A stretch of 64,000 nt of DNA from CAVUAT01 sp963848045 (GTDB taxonomy: Bacteria; Actinomycetota; Thermoleophilia; Solirubrobacterales; 70-9): the NCBI GenBank assembly GCA_963848045.1, contig CAWKCC010000004.1:682001-746000 (forward strand). The letters run 5' to 3'. A program made the translations under genes and the position numbers. Below are positions 39,452 to 48,050 of the stretch, in pieces. The number at the start of each line of letters is the position of its first letter. Positions within the stretch are counted from its first letter, which is position 1. The notes under the pieces were generated by a model. The model ran no database searches. It was not told the origin of the DNA and saw only the letters and a list, made by a program, of their open reading frames with translations.

Positions 39452-41212
39452 CTACTTGCCACCGGCCTGCGCGGGCACCTTGACCTCGGCCTCTTCGTGG
39501 TCGAGTGCTCTCAGCAGGGCGTCGACCACGCGCGGATCGAACTGGGTGCCGGCGCAGCGGCGCAGCTCCTCGCGGGCCTTCTCCGGCCCGAGTGCGAGGC
39601 GGTAGACGCGATCCGTGATCATCGCCTCGTAGGCATCGGCGACGGCGAGGATCGCTGCCTCAAGCGGGATCTGGTCTCCGCGGATGCCCCTCGGATAGCC
39701 CTTGCCATCAGGCCGCTCGTGGTGGGCGCTGATCCAGCCGCGGATGTCGTCCATCTCGCGGCTGGAGAGGATCCGGGCGCCGATCTCGGGATGGCGCCGC
39801 ATCTGTGCCCACTCCTCGTCGGTCAGGGGACCCGGCTTGCGCAAGATGGAGTCGGGGACACCGATCTTGCCGATGTCGTGGAGGATGCCGGCCAGCCGGA
39901 TGCGCTGCACCCGAGCCTGGCCGAGGTCCAGCTCGTTGGCCATCTGCTCGCAGAGCCTGCCGACCGTCTGGGAGTGCCGGGCGGTGCTGGAGTCACGCTG
40001 GTCGAGGGCCTCGGCGAGGCTGAGCACGGTGGCAAGCTGCGCCTGGCCCTCCACGTTCTTGCGCCCGGCGGCGATGCCGAGCGTGCCGGTCACCTCGGGG
40101 CTGAAGAGGACGGCGCGGTCGCGACCCAGCGCCTTGGCCGCGCGCATCGCCTCGTCGGCTGCGCTGAGCAGCTCGCCGACGTTGTCGCCGTGCTCGGGAA
40201 AGGACGCGACGCCGACCGAGCCAGTGAGCGCGCTGCTCCCCACCCCGAGCGTCTCCCGGACCTTGGCCAGCACGCCCTCGGCGAGCAGGAATGCCCCGTG
40301 CCTGTCCGTCTCGGGCAGCACCAGGGCGAACTCGCCGCCGCTCGAGCGCGCGACCGTATCGGGCAGGCGGGAGCCGTCCTCCAGCAACCCGCCGAGGCGC
40401 TGCAGAACGTCGTCCCCGGCCGATACGCCGCGGCGGTCGTTGAACCTCTTGAAGCTGTCGAGGTCGAGCACCAGGACACTGAGCGGGCGCCGCTCGGGGC
40501 GGGCACGCTCGAGCTCGCGGGCGATCACCTCGTGCAGGGCGACGCGGTTCGGCAATCCCGTCAGCGGGTCGGTGCGGGCGGCGTCGGTGAGGCGGTGCAT
40601 GAGCTTCTCCATGCGGCCGCGCAGATAGGTGAGCAGCGTGCCCGCCGTGAGAAGGGTGCCGGCCATGATCACGAAATGGCTCCAGCCCGCGTCAGTCGGT
40701 CCGCTGGCCGAAGGGGTGATGGCGATCGCGATCGCGTAGTTGACGACCGTCCACGTCACGTAGAAGGCGGCCTCGGCGCGGGTACTCGGGAAGTAGAAGA
40801 TGTAGAGAGCGATCCAGACGTAGAAGAGCGCGAAGCCGCTGGTCGCGTCGCCGCTGAAGTAGACGGCGAGCGTGGTGTTGACGGTCGCGATCGCAGGACC
40901 GACCTTGAGCGCCCAGAACGGGACCTTGTCGGCCCGGGCCCAGAGCAGAATCGCGCAGGAGATCGAGACGGCCTGGATCGCCAGCAGCGGCCCGACATCG
41001 AACGCCCCCGAATGGGGCACCGCAACGGCGATGATGCCGATGATCCCGGCGCCGAATCCCAGGTAGGCCTGAGCCATCGCAACCGGGCGCGTGGAGGGGG
41101 CTCCCGTGATCAGCTCGTGGGGACGACGCGAGCGCAGGCGGCGGTCGTGCAGCCCCGTGGGCCGGCCCGAGTCGGAGCCAAGCATGCCTCCGGATGCGGC
41201 GATCAGACCCAT
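39452..41212 (-). CDS. Membrane GGDEF / HD-GYP protein
   Basis: 586 residues. About six hydrophobic segments (about 45-205) form a membrane sensor, followed by a GGDEF domain (about 210-370) with the signature SSGGEF, so the canonical GGDEF reads SGGEF, a variant still seen in active cyclases. From about 385 is an HD-GYP phosphodiesterase domain: HDIGKIGVPDSIL and HHERPDGKGYPRG. It could both make and break cyclic di-GMP; which activity dominates is unclear. It has its own transcript on the minus strand, ending 65 bases before the start of the acyl-CoA operon. Confidence 0.92.
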   Translation of the reverse strand: MGLIAASGGMLGSDSGRPTGLHDRRLRSRRPHELITGAPSTRPVAMAQAYLGFGAGIIGIIAVAVPHSGAFDVGPLLAIQAVSISCAILLWARADKVPFWALKVGPAIATVNTTLAVYFSGDATSGFALFYVWIALYIFYFPSTRAEAAFYVTWTVVNYAIAIAITPSASGPTDAGWSHFVIMAGTLLTAGTLLTYLRGRMEKLMHRLTDAARTDPLTGLPNRVALHEVIARELERARPERRPLSVLVLDLDSFKRFNDRRGVSAGDDVLQRLGGLLEDGSRLPDTVARSSGGEFALVLPETDRHGAFLLAEGVLAKVRETLGVGSSALTGSVGVASFPEHGDNVGELLSAADEAMRAAKALGRDRAVLFSPEVTGTLGIAAGRKNVEGQAQLATVLSLAEALDQRDSSTARHSQTVGRLCEQMANELDLGQARVQRIRLAGILHDIGKIGVPDSILRKPGPLTDEEWAQMRRHPEIGARILSSREMDDIRGWISAHHERPDGKGYPRGIRGDQIPLEAAILAVADAYEAMITDRVYRLALGPEKAREELRRCAGTQFDPRVVDALLRALDHEEAEVKVPAQAGGK

Positions 41213-41296
41213 CGTTCCCTACGGACCTCCCCGTTCTTCCGGTGGCAGTCGGGCAGTTAGCTACGGCGTTACTCCCCCTATCGGCGGGGTCCGGAG

Positions 41297-42697
41297 CTAC
41301 CGCTTGATCGTTGGACGGATATTCGCCGTTTGCGGGACTTTTTCCTGCCCATCGCGAGAGCTCCCGCCCGATCTGGGCAGGCGCTTGCGCGCCCGCACGA
41401 GCCCGTCGTGCTTGGGAACGAAGGTGAAGCGGCGCCTGATCGTCGGCTCGGGTGCGTCATTCGGCACGGTCAGCTCGAGCTCGCGCAGCACCGTGCGCAA
41501 GACGATCTTCATCTCGAGCTGCGCGAAGTTCGCTCCCAGGCAGCGGCGCACGCCCCCGCCGAACGGGATCCAGGCGCGCGGGTCGGGTAGTCCGTCAAGA
41601 AAGCGCTCCGGCCGGAACTGCTCGGGCTGCGGATAGACGTCGGGATCCTGGTGGATCAGATAGACGCTGACCATCAGCACCGAGCCCCGGGGCATCTCGT
41701 AGCCGCCGATGTTGACCGGCACCCGAATCTTGCGGGCGACGATCGGCACCACGGGGCGCGCCCTCAGCGTCTCCTTGATCGTCGCGTCGAGGTAGCGGTC
41801 CTCACCCGCGGCGATCTCCTCGGTGAGCCTGCCGAGCACCCGCTGGTCTCGCAGGATCCGCTCGAAGGCCCAGGTGAGGCCGGCGGTGGTGGTCTCGTAT
41901 CCGGCCATCAGCAGGGTGATCAGCTCGTCGCGGATCTCGCGGTCGCCCAGCGGCGAGCCGTCGTCGTAGCGCGCCCGCAGCAGCACCGAAAGCACGTCGT
42001 CCTTGAGCTGCGCCAGCGGGTCGGCCCGCCGCTCCTCGATGATCGAGTGCAGCAGCGAGTCGATCTCCTCGACGACCTTGAGCATCCTCGCGAACGGGCT
42101 GAGCCCGCCGGCATGAACGTGGAACTGGGGCATCAGCGTGAAGGGCGAGTCGCAGCGATCCATCATGTCGGGCATCAGCTCGCCGAGCCGCTCGAGACGA
42201 ACGTCCTCGAGATCGCCGAAGGTGATCTTCGAGATCGCGTCGTAGGTGATCGCCTCCATCTCGGGAGCGAGGCGAAAAGCCCTGTCGGTGGGCCAGCTCT
42301 CTATGCGGTCGGTGACCGCCCGCTCGATCACATCGGCGTAGTGGCGCACGTGGCCGGGCATGAACTGGGGCAACATGATGTTGCGGTGGCGCATGTGCTC
42401 GGCGCCGTCCAGCAGCAGCAGCGAGTACTCGCCCACCACCGGCCGGAAGATGAGGTTCGCGGCGCCGGAGTCGAAGAACTCGGGGTCCCCTGCGAGCACC
42501 TCCATGGCGTGGGCGGGGTCGGCGACCACGAGAAGGTTGTGCGCGCGCCCCAGGCGAATCGAGAACAGCGGCCCGAACTTGCGCCGGCAGCGCTCCATGA
42601 AGGGAATCGGCCGGAACATCCAGCTGTACATCTGGAGAGCCCCCGGCGTTGACGGACCCGGTGGCCGCGCGCCATGCGTATCGCTGGTGCTGCTCAA
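41297..42697 (-). CDS. Cytochrome P450
   Basis: 466 residues from TTG 42697, which has GAGGAG eight bases upstream. The heme-binding loop FGGGVRRCLG supplies the Cys ligand; the I-helix oxygen motif is AGYETT, and ExxR is KETLR. The N-terminus is soluble, without a membrane anchor. The C-terminal 35 residues (basic, Ser/Pro/Arg) are an unstructured addition. P450s hydroxylate fatty acids, terpenes or aromatics; the substrate is unknown. Electron donors could include a ferredoxin reduced by the FprA at 19865. It is divergent from the acyl-CoA dehydrogenase operon across a 220-base region that holds a promoter and the shared operator. Confidence 0.94.
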   Translation of the reverse strand: MSSTSDTHGARPPGPSTPGALQMYSWMFRPIPFMERCRRKFGPLFSIRLGRAHNLLVVADPAHAMEVLAGDPEFFDSGAANLIFRPVVGEYSLLLLDGAEHMRHRNIMLPQFMPGHVRHYADVIERAVTDRIESWPTDRAFRLAPEMEAITYDAISKITFGDLEDVRLERLGELMPDMMDRCDSPFTLMPQFHVHAGGLSPFARMLKVVEEIDSLLHSIIEERRADPLAQLKDDVLSVLLRARYDDGSPLGDREIRDELITLLMAGYETTTAGLTWAFERILRDQRVLGRLTEEIAAGEDRYLDATIKETLRARPVVPIVARKIRVPVNIGGYEMPRGSVLMVSVYLIHQDPDVYPQPEQFRPERFLDGLPDPRAWIPFGGGVRRCLGANFAQLEMKIVLRTVLRELELTVPNDAPEPTIRRRFTFVPKHDGLVRARKRLPRSGGSSRDGQEKVPQTANIRPTIKR

Positions 42698-42826
42698 GCC
42701 CGTCTCCTCTTGTCAAGCGCCAACCGGGGTGCACCAGCGATGCTAGAGATGCGCCGGCCATACGGCAAGCGTCCGGTTGCCATCGAGCGTCCCATTCGCC
42801 GTCGGGCGGACATACCCTTCGCGGCC

Positions 42827-42855
42827 TTGTAGTGAGAAGTAAGAGGTACTACTAT
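42827..42855 (+). promoter_or_regulatory. Promoter of the acyl-CoA dehydrogenase operon with embedded shared operator (site 2)
   Basis: TTGTAG (42827-42832), exactly 17 bases, then TACTAT (42850-42855) is a good housekeeping-type promoter for the gene at 42918, which has its own AAGGAG. The spacer and -10 are covered by the shared 21-base sequence (42833-42853), so a bound regulator would act directly on polymerase. Apart from this, the 220-base intergenic region shows nothing I can name. Confidence 0.6.
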
Positions 42856-42917
42856 CCACTTTGCGCGGAGCACGCCCGCGCCGCCACCCCGAGACCGCGA
42901 GCAAGGAGCGACAGACT

Positions 42918-44126
42918 GTGGCCACCGCGACCGACACAGTGATCAAGCCCGATCACGCAGCATCCCGCAAGCACTTCATCTTCAGCGACGAGCACGAGGA
43001 GCTGCGCGAGTCGATGAGGTCGTGGGTCCTCAAGGAGGTCACCCCTCACCGCTTCGAGTGGGAGGAGGACTACTGGCCCGACTCGATCCTGAAGCGCGCC
43101 GGAGACCTCGGCTACCTAGGCCTCTGTTACCCGGAGGAATACGGCGGCCAGGGCGGCGACTACTACTACTCGCTGGTGCGCGCGGAGGCGCTCAGCTACT
43201 CCGGCTGCGGCGGCTTCAACATGGGCATGGCGGTCCACACCGACATGGTCACACCGCCGATCCACGTGCTCGGCACCGAGGAGCAGAAGCAGCGCTACCT
43301 GCCGCCCTCGATCGCCGGAGAGGAGATCGGCTGCCTCGGGATCACCGAGCCCGGTGCGGGCTCCGACGTCGCGGGCATCCGCACCACCGCCGTGCGGGAC
43401 GGCGACGAGTACGTGATCAACGGCTCGAAGACGTTCATCACCAACGGCAAGCGCGCCAACTACATCGTGCTGGTCACCAAGACCGACCCGGGCGCGGGCC
43501 ACGACGGGATCAGCCTGTTCATCGTCGACATCCGCGACCGCGACGGCAAGGAGGTCGAGGGCTTCAGCGTCTCGCAGGAGCTGGAGAAGATGGGAATGCA
43601 CGCCTCCGACACGGGCGAGCTCAGCTTCCAGGACGTTCGCGTCCCCGCCGAGAACCTGCTGGGCGAGGAGGGCAAGGGCTTCTACCACATCTCCTGGGAG
43701 CTCCAGGGCGAGCGCCTGGTAGGCGCGATCGGCTGCGTGGCGGGCGCCGAGCGCGTATTCGAGCGCACGCTCGAGTACGCCAAGGAGCGCGAGGCCTTCG
43801 GGCGGCAAATCGGAAAGTTCCAGGTGATCCGCCACAAGTTCGCCGAGATGTCGACCAAGATCGAGGCCGCGAAGCAGTTCGTCTACTCGACCGCTTGGCG
43901 CTTCAACAACGGCGAGTACCCGGTCAGGGAGATCTCACAGGCGAAGCTCTACGCCTCCAGGGTGATCTGCGAGGTCGCCGACGAGTGCATCCAGATCCAC
44001 GGCGGCTACGGCTACATGAAGGAGTACGAGATCGAGCGCGCCTACCGCGACGCCCGCCTCAACCGGATCGGCGCCGGCACCGACGAGATCATGCTCGAGG
44101 TGATCGGCCGCTCCTACGGGCTGTAG
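42918..44126 (+). CDS. Acyl-CoA dehydrogenase 1
   Basis: 402 residues, FAD-dependent. GTG 42918 is supported by AAGGAG nine bases upstream. Family blocks: EEYGGQGGDYYY, CLGITEPGAGSDVAGI, VINGSKTFITNG, EKMGMHASDTGEL, and the C-terminal QIHGGYGYMKEYEIERAYRDARL. The catalytic base position equivalent to MCAD Glu376 is not Glu; instead an LCAD/IVD-type Glu in LQGERLVGAI is the likely base, so a long-chain or branched substrate is plausible. It starts a three-gene unit with an NTF2-like gene and a second dehydrogenase. Regulation probably through the operator in its promoter. Confidence 0.94.
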   Translation: MATATDTVIKPDHAASRKHFIFSDEHEELRESMRSWVLKEVTPHRFEWEEDYWPDSILKRAGDLGYLGLCYPEEYGGQGGDYYYSLVRAEALSYSGCGGFNMGMAVHTDMVTPPIHVLGTEEQKQRYLPPSIAGEEIGCLGITEPGAGSDVAGIRTTAVRDGDEYVINGSKTFITNGKRANYIVLVTKTDPGAGHDGISLFIVDIRDRDGKEVEGFSVSQELEKMGMHASDTGELSFQDVRVPAENLLGEEGKGFYHISWELQGERLVGAIGCVAGAERVFERTLEYAKEREAFGRQIGKFQVIRHKFAEMSTKIEAAKQFVYSTAWRFNNGEYPVREISQAKLYASRVICEVADECIQIHGGYGYMKEYEIERAYRDARLNRIGAGTDEIMLEVIGRSYGL

Positions 44127-44128
44127 GC

Positions 44129-44560
44129 ATCACCAACCTCGAGCACATCCGCTCCTACTACGAGGCGCTGAACACGGGTGACACCGAGCTGGTCGCCTCC
44201 CACTTCACCGACGACGCCGTTCACTACTACACGCGGTTGGGGCCCCACCGGGGCCGGGAGATCGCCGAGAACGCCAGCTGGGCGGTCGAGAACCTCGACG
44301 GCCAATGGTGGCTGGAGCACGGCATCGAGTCGGGCGACGAGGCCGTGATCGAGTGGACGATGACCTGGCGCGACCCCAAGTCGGGCGAGCGGCGCCTCAA
44401 CCGCGGCACCGAGTGGTTCCGGCTGCGGGCCGGCAAGATCGCCGAGGTGCGGGCCTACCACCACGGCGACCGCAAGAACCCCAGCGGGGACCTGCTGGGA
44501 TTCGACTTCGTGGAGCGCGGCTACAGGACGATCGAGGACTGGCGCCCGCCGGCGAGATGA
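44129..44560 (+). CDS. SnoaL/NTF2-like protein without a normal start codon
   Basis: 143 residues if read from ATC 44129. It has the SnoaL-like cone fold pattern: HIRSYYEALNTGDTELVASHFTDDAVHYY, then TEWFRLRAGKIAEVRAYHH. Family members usually begin a few residues before YYEALN, which here is right after the upstream stop at 44126; no ATG, GTG or TTG occurs in frame between there and the core, and the nearest upstream GTG is deep inside the dehydrogenase gene. It may start at a rare codon by coupling, or by a frameshift from the preceding gene. The TGA overlaps the ATG of acyl-CoA dehydrogenase 2, so translation of the trio is linked. Confidence 0.72.
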   Translation: MTNLEHIRSYYEALNTGDTELVASHFTDDAVHYYTRLGPHRGREIAENASWAVENLDGQWWLEHGIESGDEAVIEWTMTWRDPKSGERRLNRGTEWFRLRAGKIAEVRAYHHGDRKNPSGDLLGFDFVERGYRTIEDWRPPAR

Positions 44561-45735
44561 CCGTGATCAAGGACACCGGGGCGAGGGCGCTGGCGCCTCC
44601 CTTCGCCGACGAGCACGAGCAGCTGCGCGAGTCGATCGCGCGCTTCGTCGAGGGCGAGATCGCTCCGCACCTCGACGAGTGGGAAGCGGCCCGGGAGTTC
44701 CCCCGCGAGCTCTTTGAGCGCTGCGGTGAGCTCGGCTTCCTGGGCCTCAAGTACCCGACCGAGCTCGGGGGTCAGGGCGGCGACTACGTGCACGACGCGG
44801 TCTGGGCCGAGGCGCTGGCCCATTCGGGAGCCGGTGGCGGCGTGGCGGCAGGGCTGGGAGCGCACACCGGGATCGCGACGCCTCCGATCTTCAGGTTCGG
44901 CAGCCCGGAGCAGCATCAGCGCTTCCTGGCGCCCGCGATCAGGGGCGAGAGGATCTGCGCGCTGGGGATCACCGAGCCGGGGGCCGGCTCGGACGTGGCG
45001 GGGATCAAGACGCGAGCCCGCCGGATCGACAGCGGCTACGTGGTCAACGGGTCCAAGACCTTCATCACCAACGGGGTCCGGGCCGACTACCTGGTCTGCG
45101 CGGTGAAGACGACCGAGGACGGTGGCCACCGCGGCATCTCCTTCCTGGTGCTGGAGTGCGATGCACCCGGCTACGAGGTCACCGGCAAGCTCGAGAAGAT
45201 GGGCTGGCACTCCTCGGACACCGCTGAGATCTCCTTCACCGACCTCGAGGTGCCCGCCGAGAACCTGCTCGGCGAGGAGAACGGCGGCTTCAAGCTGATC
45301 ATGGCCAACTTCCAGTGGGAGCGGCTGCTGATGGCGCTGGGCGCGGTCGGCGCCATGAAGCGCCTGCTCGAGGTCGCGGTCGCCTACGCGTCCGAGCGCG
45401 AGGCCTTCGGGCGGCCCATCGGGCGCTTCCAGGCGATCCGCCACAAGGTCGCCGAGATCTCGATCAAGGTCGAGGTGGCCCAGGCGATGACCTACAACGC
45501 CCTGCGCCTCTTCCATGCCGGCCGCGACGCGACCAGGGAGGTGACCCAGGCCAAGCTCTTCACCCAACGCGCCTGCGTGGAGGTCGCCGACGAGGTACTG
45601 CAGATCCATGGCGGCTACGGCTACATGCGCGAGTACGGCGTCGAGCGCGCCTACCGCGATGCCCGCCTCGGCCCGATCGGCGGCGGCACCGACGAGGTGA
45701 TGAAGGAGATCCTCGGCCGCCAGATCGGCCTTTGA
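44557..45735 (+). CDS. Acyl-CoA dehydrogenase 2
   Basis: 392 residues. ATG 44557 overlaps the stop of the NTF2-like gene. It is a clear paralogue of acyl-CoA dehydrogenase 1: YPTELGGQGGDYVHD, ALGITEPGAGSDVAGI, VVNGSKTFITNG, EKMGWHSSDTAEIS, and QIHGGYGYMREYGVERAYRDARL. The probable base is Glu in FQWERLLMAL. Two dehydrogenases in one operon could act on different chain lengths or form a heteromeric enzyme. The FAD-binding residues are intact. Followed by a hairpin-forming region and then an MMPL exporter. Confidence 0.94.
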   Translation: MTVIKDTGARALAPPFADEHEQLRESIARFVEGEIAPHLDEWEAAREFPRELFERCGELGFLGLKYPTELGGQGGDYVHDAVWAEALAHSGAGGGVAAGLGAHTGIATPPIFRFGSPEQHQRFLAPAIRGERICALGITEPGAGSDVAGIKTRARRIDSGYVVNGSKTFITNGVRADYLVCAVKTTEDGGHRGISFLVLECDAPGYEVTGKLEKMGWHSSDTAEISFTDLEVPAENLLGEENGGFKLIMANFQWERLLMALGAVGAMKRLLEVAVAYASEREAFGRPIGRFQAIRHKVAEISIKVEVAQAMTYNALRLFHAGRDATREVTQAKLFTQRACVEVADEVLQIHGGYGYMREYGVERAYRDARLGPIGGGTDEVMKEILGRQIGL

Positions 45736-45775
45736 GCCATCCGCGCGAATGAGCCGGCTCGTAGTCCTCGCGTGA

Positions 45776-45813
45776 GATGGTCACAGACCGCATCGGCGCA
45801 GGCGGTCACCATC
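45776..45813. other. Hairpin between acyl-CoA dehydrogenase 2 and the MMPL gene
   Basis: GATGGT and ACCATC pair at the ends, then, after an unpaired CACAG on one side and C on the other, ACCGC and GCGGT pair around a 10-base loop. It has no T-tail, so it could be a terminator, an attenuator-like structure or neither. Confidence 0.3.
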
Positions 45814-45850
45814 ACGATCTCCGCGGCGGCCACGAACCCTGATTGACGCG

Positions 45851-47998
45851 ATGACCGACAGGCTGAGATCGATCGGCAACTGGCTCGCCGACCTGCCCGG
45901 CGGCCGCCGCACGAAGTGGGCGATCCTCGCAGTGTGGCTCGTGATCCTGTTCGCGATCGGCCCGCTCGCCGGCAAGTTCGAGGACGCGCAGCAGAACGAC
46001 CCGTCCGACTACCTGCCCGCCAAGGCCGAGTCGGTGAAGGCGATCGACCAGCTCGAAGGGTTCCCGTCGGGGGACATCGCCGACGCGATCACGGTGTTCA
46101 GCCGCGACGGGGGGCTCGAGGAGCAGGACCGCGCCGCGATCGCACAGACGCGGGCGGCGATCAACACCGAGGCGCGCGAGGGCGTGGGCACCACGGGCCC
46201 GCCGGTGTTCTCCGAGGACGGAGCCAGCGCCCTGCTGATCACTCCGGTAACGGTGGAGGACGGCAGCAACGAGGCGGGTCAGCTGCTGGTCGACGCCACC
46301 GGGGACATCAAGGACCGGATCGAGTCGCTCCCGGCCGGCCTCGACGCCAAGGTGACCGGCCCGGCCGGATTCTCGGCCGACGCGATCAAGGTCTTCGAGG
46401 CGATTGACGGCACGCTGCTATTGGTCACCGCGTCGCTCGTCCTGGTGCTGTTGATCATCATCTACCGCAGCCCGATCTTCTGGCTGATCCCTTTCTTCTC
46501 GGTGATCCTGGCCGAGGTGACCGCCCGCGGCATGGGTTACCTGCTCGCCGAGGCCGGCGTCACCGTCACCGGGCAGTCGGGGGGGATCCTGCCGGTGCTC
46601 GTGTTCGGAGCCGGCACCGACTACGCGCTGCTGCTGGTCTCGCGCTACCGCGAGGAGCTGCGTCGCCACGAGGATAAGCACGACGCGGTGCGCATCGCGA
46701 TGCACAGGGCGGGGCCCGCGATCGTCGCCTCAGCGCTGACGGTGATGGCCGCTCTGCTGACGCTCTCCCTGGCGGAGGTCTCGGGAACCGCGGGGCTCGG
46801 CCCGATCGGCGCGGGGGGCGTAGGCCTGGCGATGGTCGCGATGCTGACCATCCTGCCCGCGCTGCTCGCGATCACCGGCCGCAGGGCCTTCTGGCCCTAC
46901 ATCCCGAGGTATGGCAGCGAGGGCACGGACGAGAGCCACGGCACCTGGAGTCGGATCGCGCGCTGGGTGGGCCGCGCGCCCAGGCGGGTCTGGATCGGTA
47001 CGACGGCCGTGCTGCTGTTCCTCTGCATCGGCCTGCTGGGCCTCAACAACGACCTCACGACCGGCAACGGGTTCCGTGACGACGTGGACTCCGTCCAGGG
47101 CCAGAAGCTGATCGAGCAGAGCTTCCCGGCGGGTGCCAACTCGCCCACCAATGTGGTCGTCACCGACCCGGCCAAGCTGCCCGCGGTTCGGGAGGCGCTG
47201 GCGGCGGCGCCGGGGGTGGCCGAGCTCAACCCGGTCTCCGAGCAGGGGCCGACGGGAACCAAGATCACGCTGGATCTGTCAGAGGACCCGCTGAGCACGG
47301 CGGGCTTCGAGTTGATCCCCGGCCTGCGCCAGACGGCGCGCGCCGCCGGCGGCGATGCGGTGCTGGTCGGTGGCGCGACCGCCGAGGAGTTCGACCTTCG
47401 CGAGTCGGCCGCTCGCGACAACAGGGTGATCGTGCCGATCGCGCTGTTCATCGTCTTCCTGATCCTCGCCGCGCTGCTGCGCGCGGTAATCGCGCCGCTG
47501 GTACTGATCGCCACGGTGATCCTCTCCTACGGAGCCGCGCTGGGCATCGCCACCTTCTTCTTCAACGACGTCTTCAACTTCCCGGGGTTGGATCCGGGAT
47601 TGCCCCTGTTCGCGTTCGTCTTCCTCGTCGCGCTCGGCATCGACTACAACATCTTCCTGATGGCCCGCGTGCGCGAGGAGTCGCTCTCCCACGGCACGCG
47701 CGAGGGCACGATGCGCGGCCTCGCTGTGACGGGCGTGGTCATCACCTCGGCCGGGATCGTGCTGGCGGGCACCTTCTCGGCGCTGGCCGTGTTGCCTCTG
47801 GTCGCCCTCACGCAGATCGGGTTCACAATCGCGTTGGGCGTGCTGATCGACACCTTCATCGTCCGCACGCTGCTGGTCCCGGCGCTGGTGCTCGAGATCG
47901 GGGACAGGGTCTGGTGGCCCTCGGCCCTGGCGCACACCGCGGGCAAGCCCGCGGTCGAGCCGGCCGCCTCAGGCCGGGTGGCGGTGGAGACCGAGTAG
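45851..47998 (+). CDS. MMPL-family (RND superfamily) transporter 1
   Basis: 715 residues with about 12 membrane segments arranged as one plus five, then one plus five, around two periplasmic domains. The RND proton-relay motifs are GAGTDYALLLVSRYREELR in the first half and ALGIDYNIFLMARVREE in the second, as in MmpL/YdfJ exporters, which move lipids or hydrophobic compounds with proton motive force. The first periplasmic domain is short, as in actinobacterial YdfJ-type members. It follows the acyl-CoA operon by 115 bases; an MFS exporter gene comes next. A second MMPL gene is at 57127. Confidence 0.92.
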   Translation: MTDRLRSIGNWLADLPGGRRTKWAILAVWLVILFAIGPLAGKFEDAQQNDPSDYLPAKAESVKAIDQLEGFPSGDIADAITVFSRDGGLEEQDRAAIAQTRAAINTEAREGVGTTGPPVFSEDGASALLITPVTVEDGSNEAGQLLVDATGDIKDRIESLPAGLDAKVTGPAGFSADAIKVFEAIDGTLLLVTASLVLVLLIIIYRSPIFWLIPFFSVILAEVTARGMGYLLAEAGVTVTGQSGGILPVLVFGAGTDYALLLVSRYREELRRHEDKHDAVRIAMHRAGPAIVASALTVMAALLTLSLAEVSGTAGLGPIGAGGVGLAMVAMLTILPALLAITGRRAFWPYIPRYGSEGTDESHGTWSRIARWVGRAPRRVWIGTTAVLLFLCIGLLGLNNDLTTGNGFRDDVDSVQGQKLIEQSFPAGANSPTNVVVTDPAKLPAVREALAAAPGVAELNPVSEQGPTGTKITLDLSEDPLSTAGFELIPGLRQTARAAGGDAVLVGGATAEEFDLRESAARDNRVIVPIALFIVFLILAALLRAVIAPLVLIATVILSYGAALGIATFFFNDVFNFPGLDPGLPLFAFVFLVALGIDYNIFLMARVREESLSHGTREGTMRGLAVTGVVITSAGIVLAGTFSALAVLPLVALTQIGFTIALGVLIDTFIVRTLLVPALVLEIGDRVWWPSALAHTAGKPAVEPAASGRVAVETE

Positions 47999-48050
47999 GC
48001 ACCGGGGTCGCCCCGCCCCGCGCTCCCACCGTCAGCATCATGGGGTCGAG

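Noticed and set aside
45777..45842. A 21-residue His-rich peptide frame (MVTDRIGAGGHHHD...)
   Set aside because: No ribosome-binding site or leaderless -10, and the bases are accounted for by a hairpin. Treated as chance.
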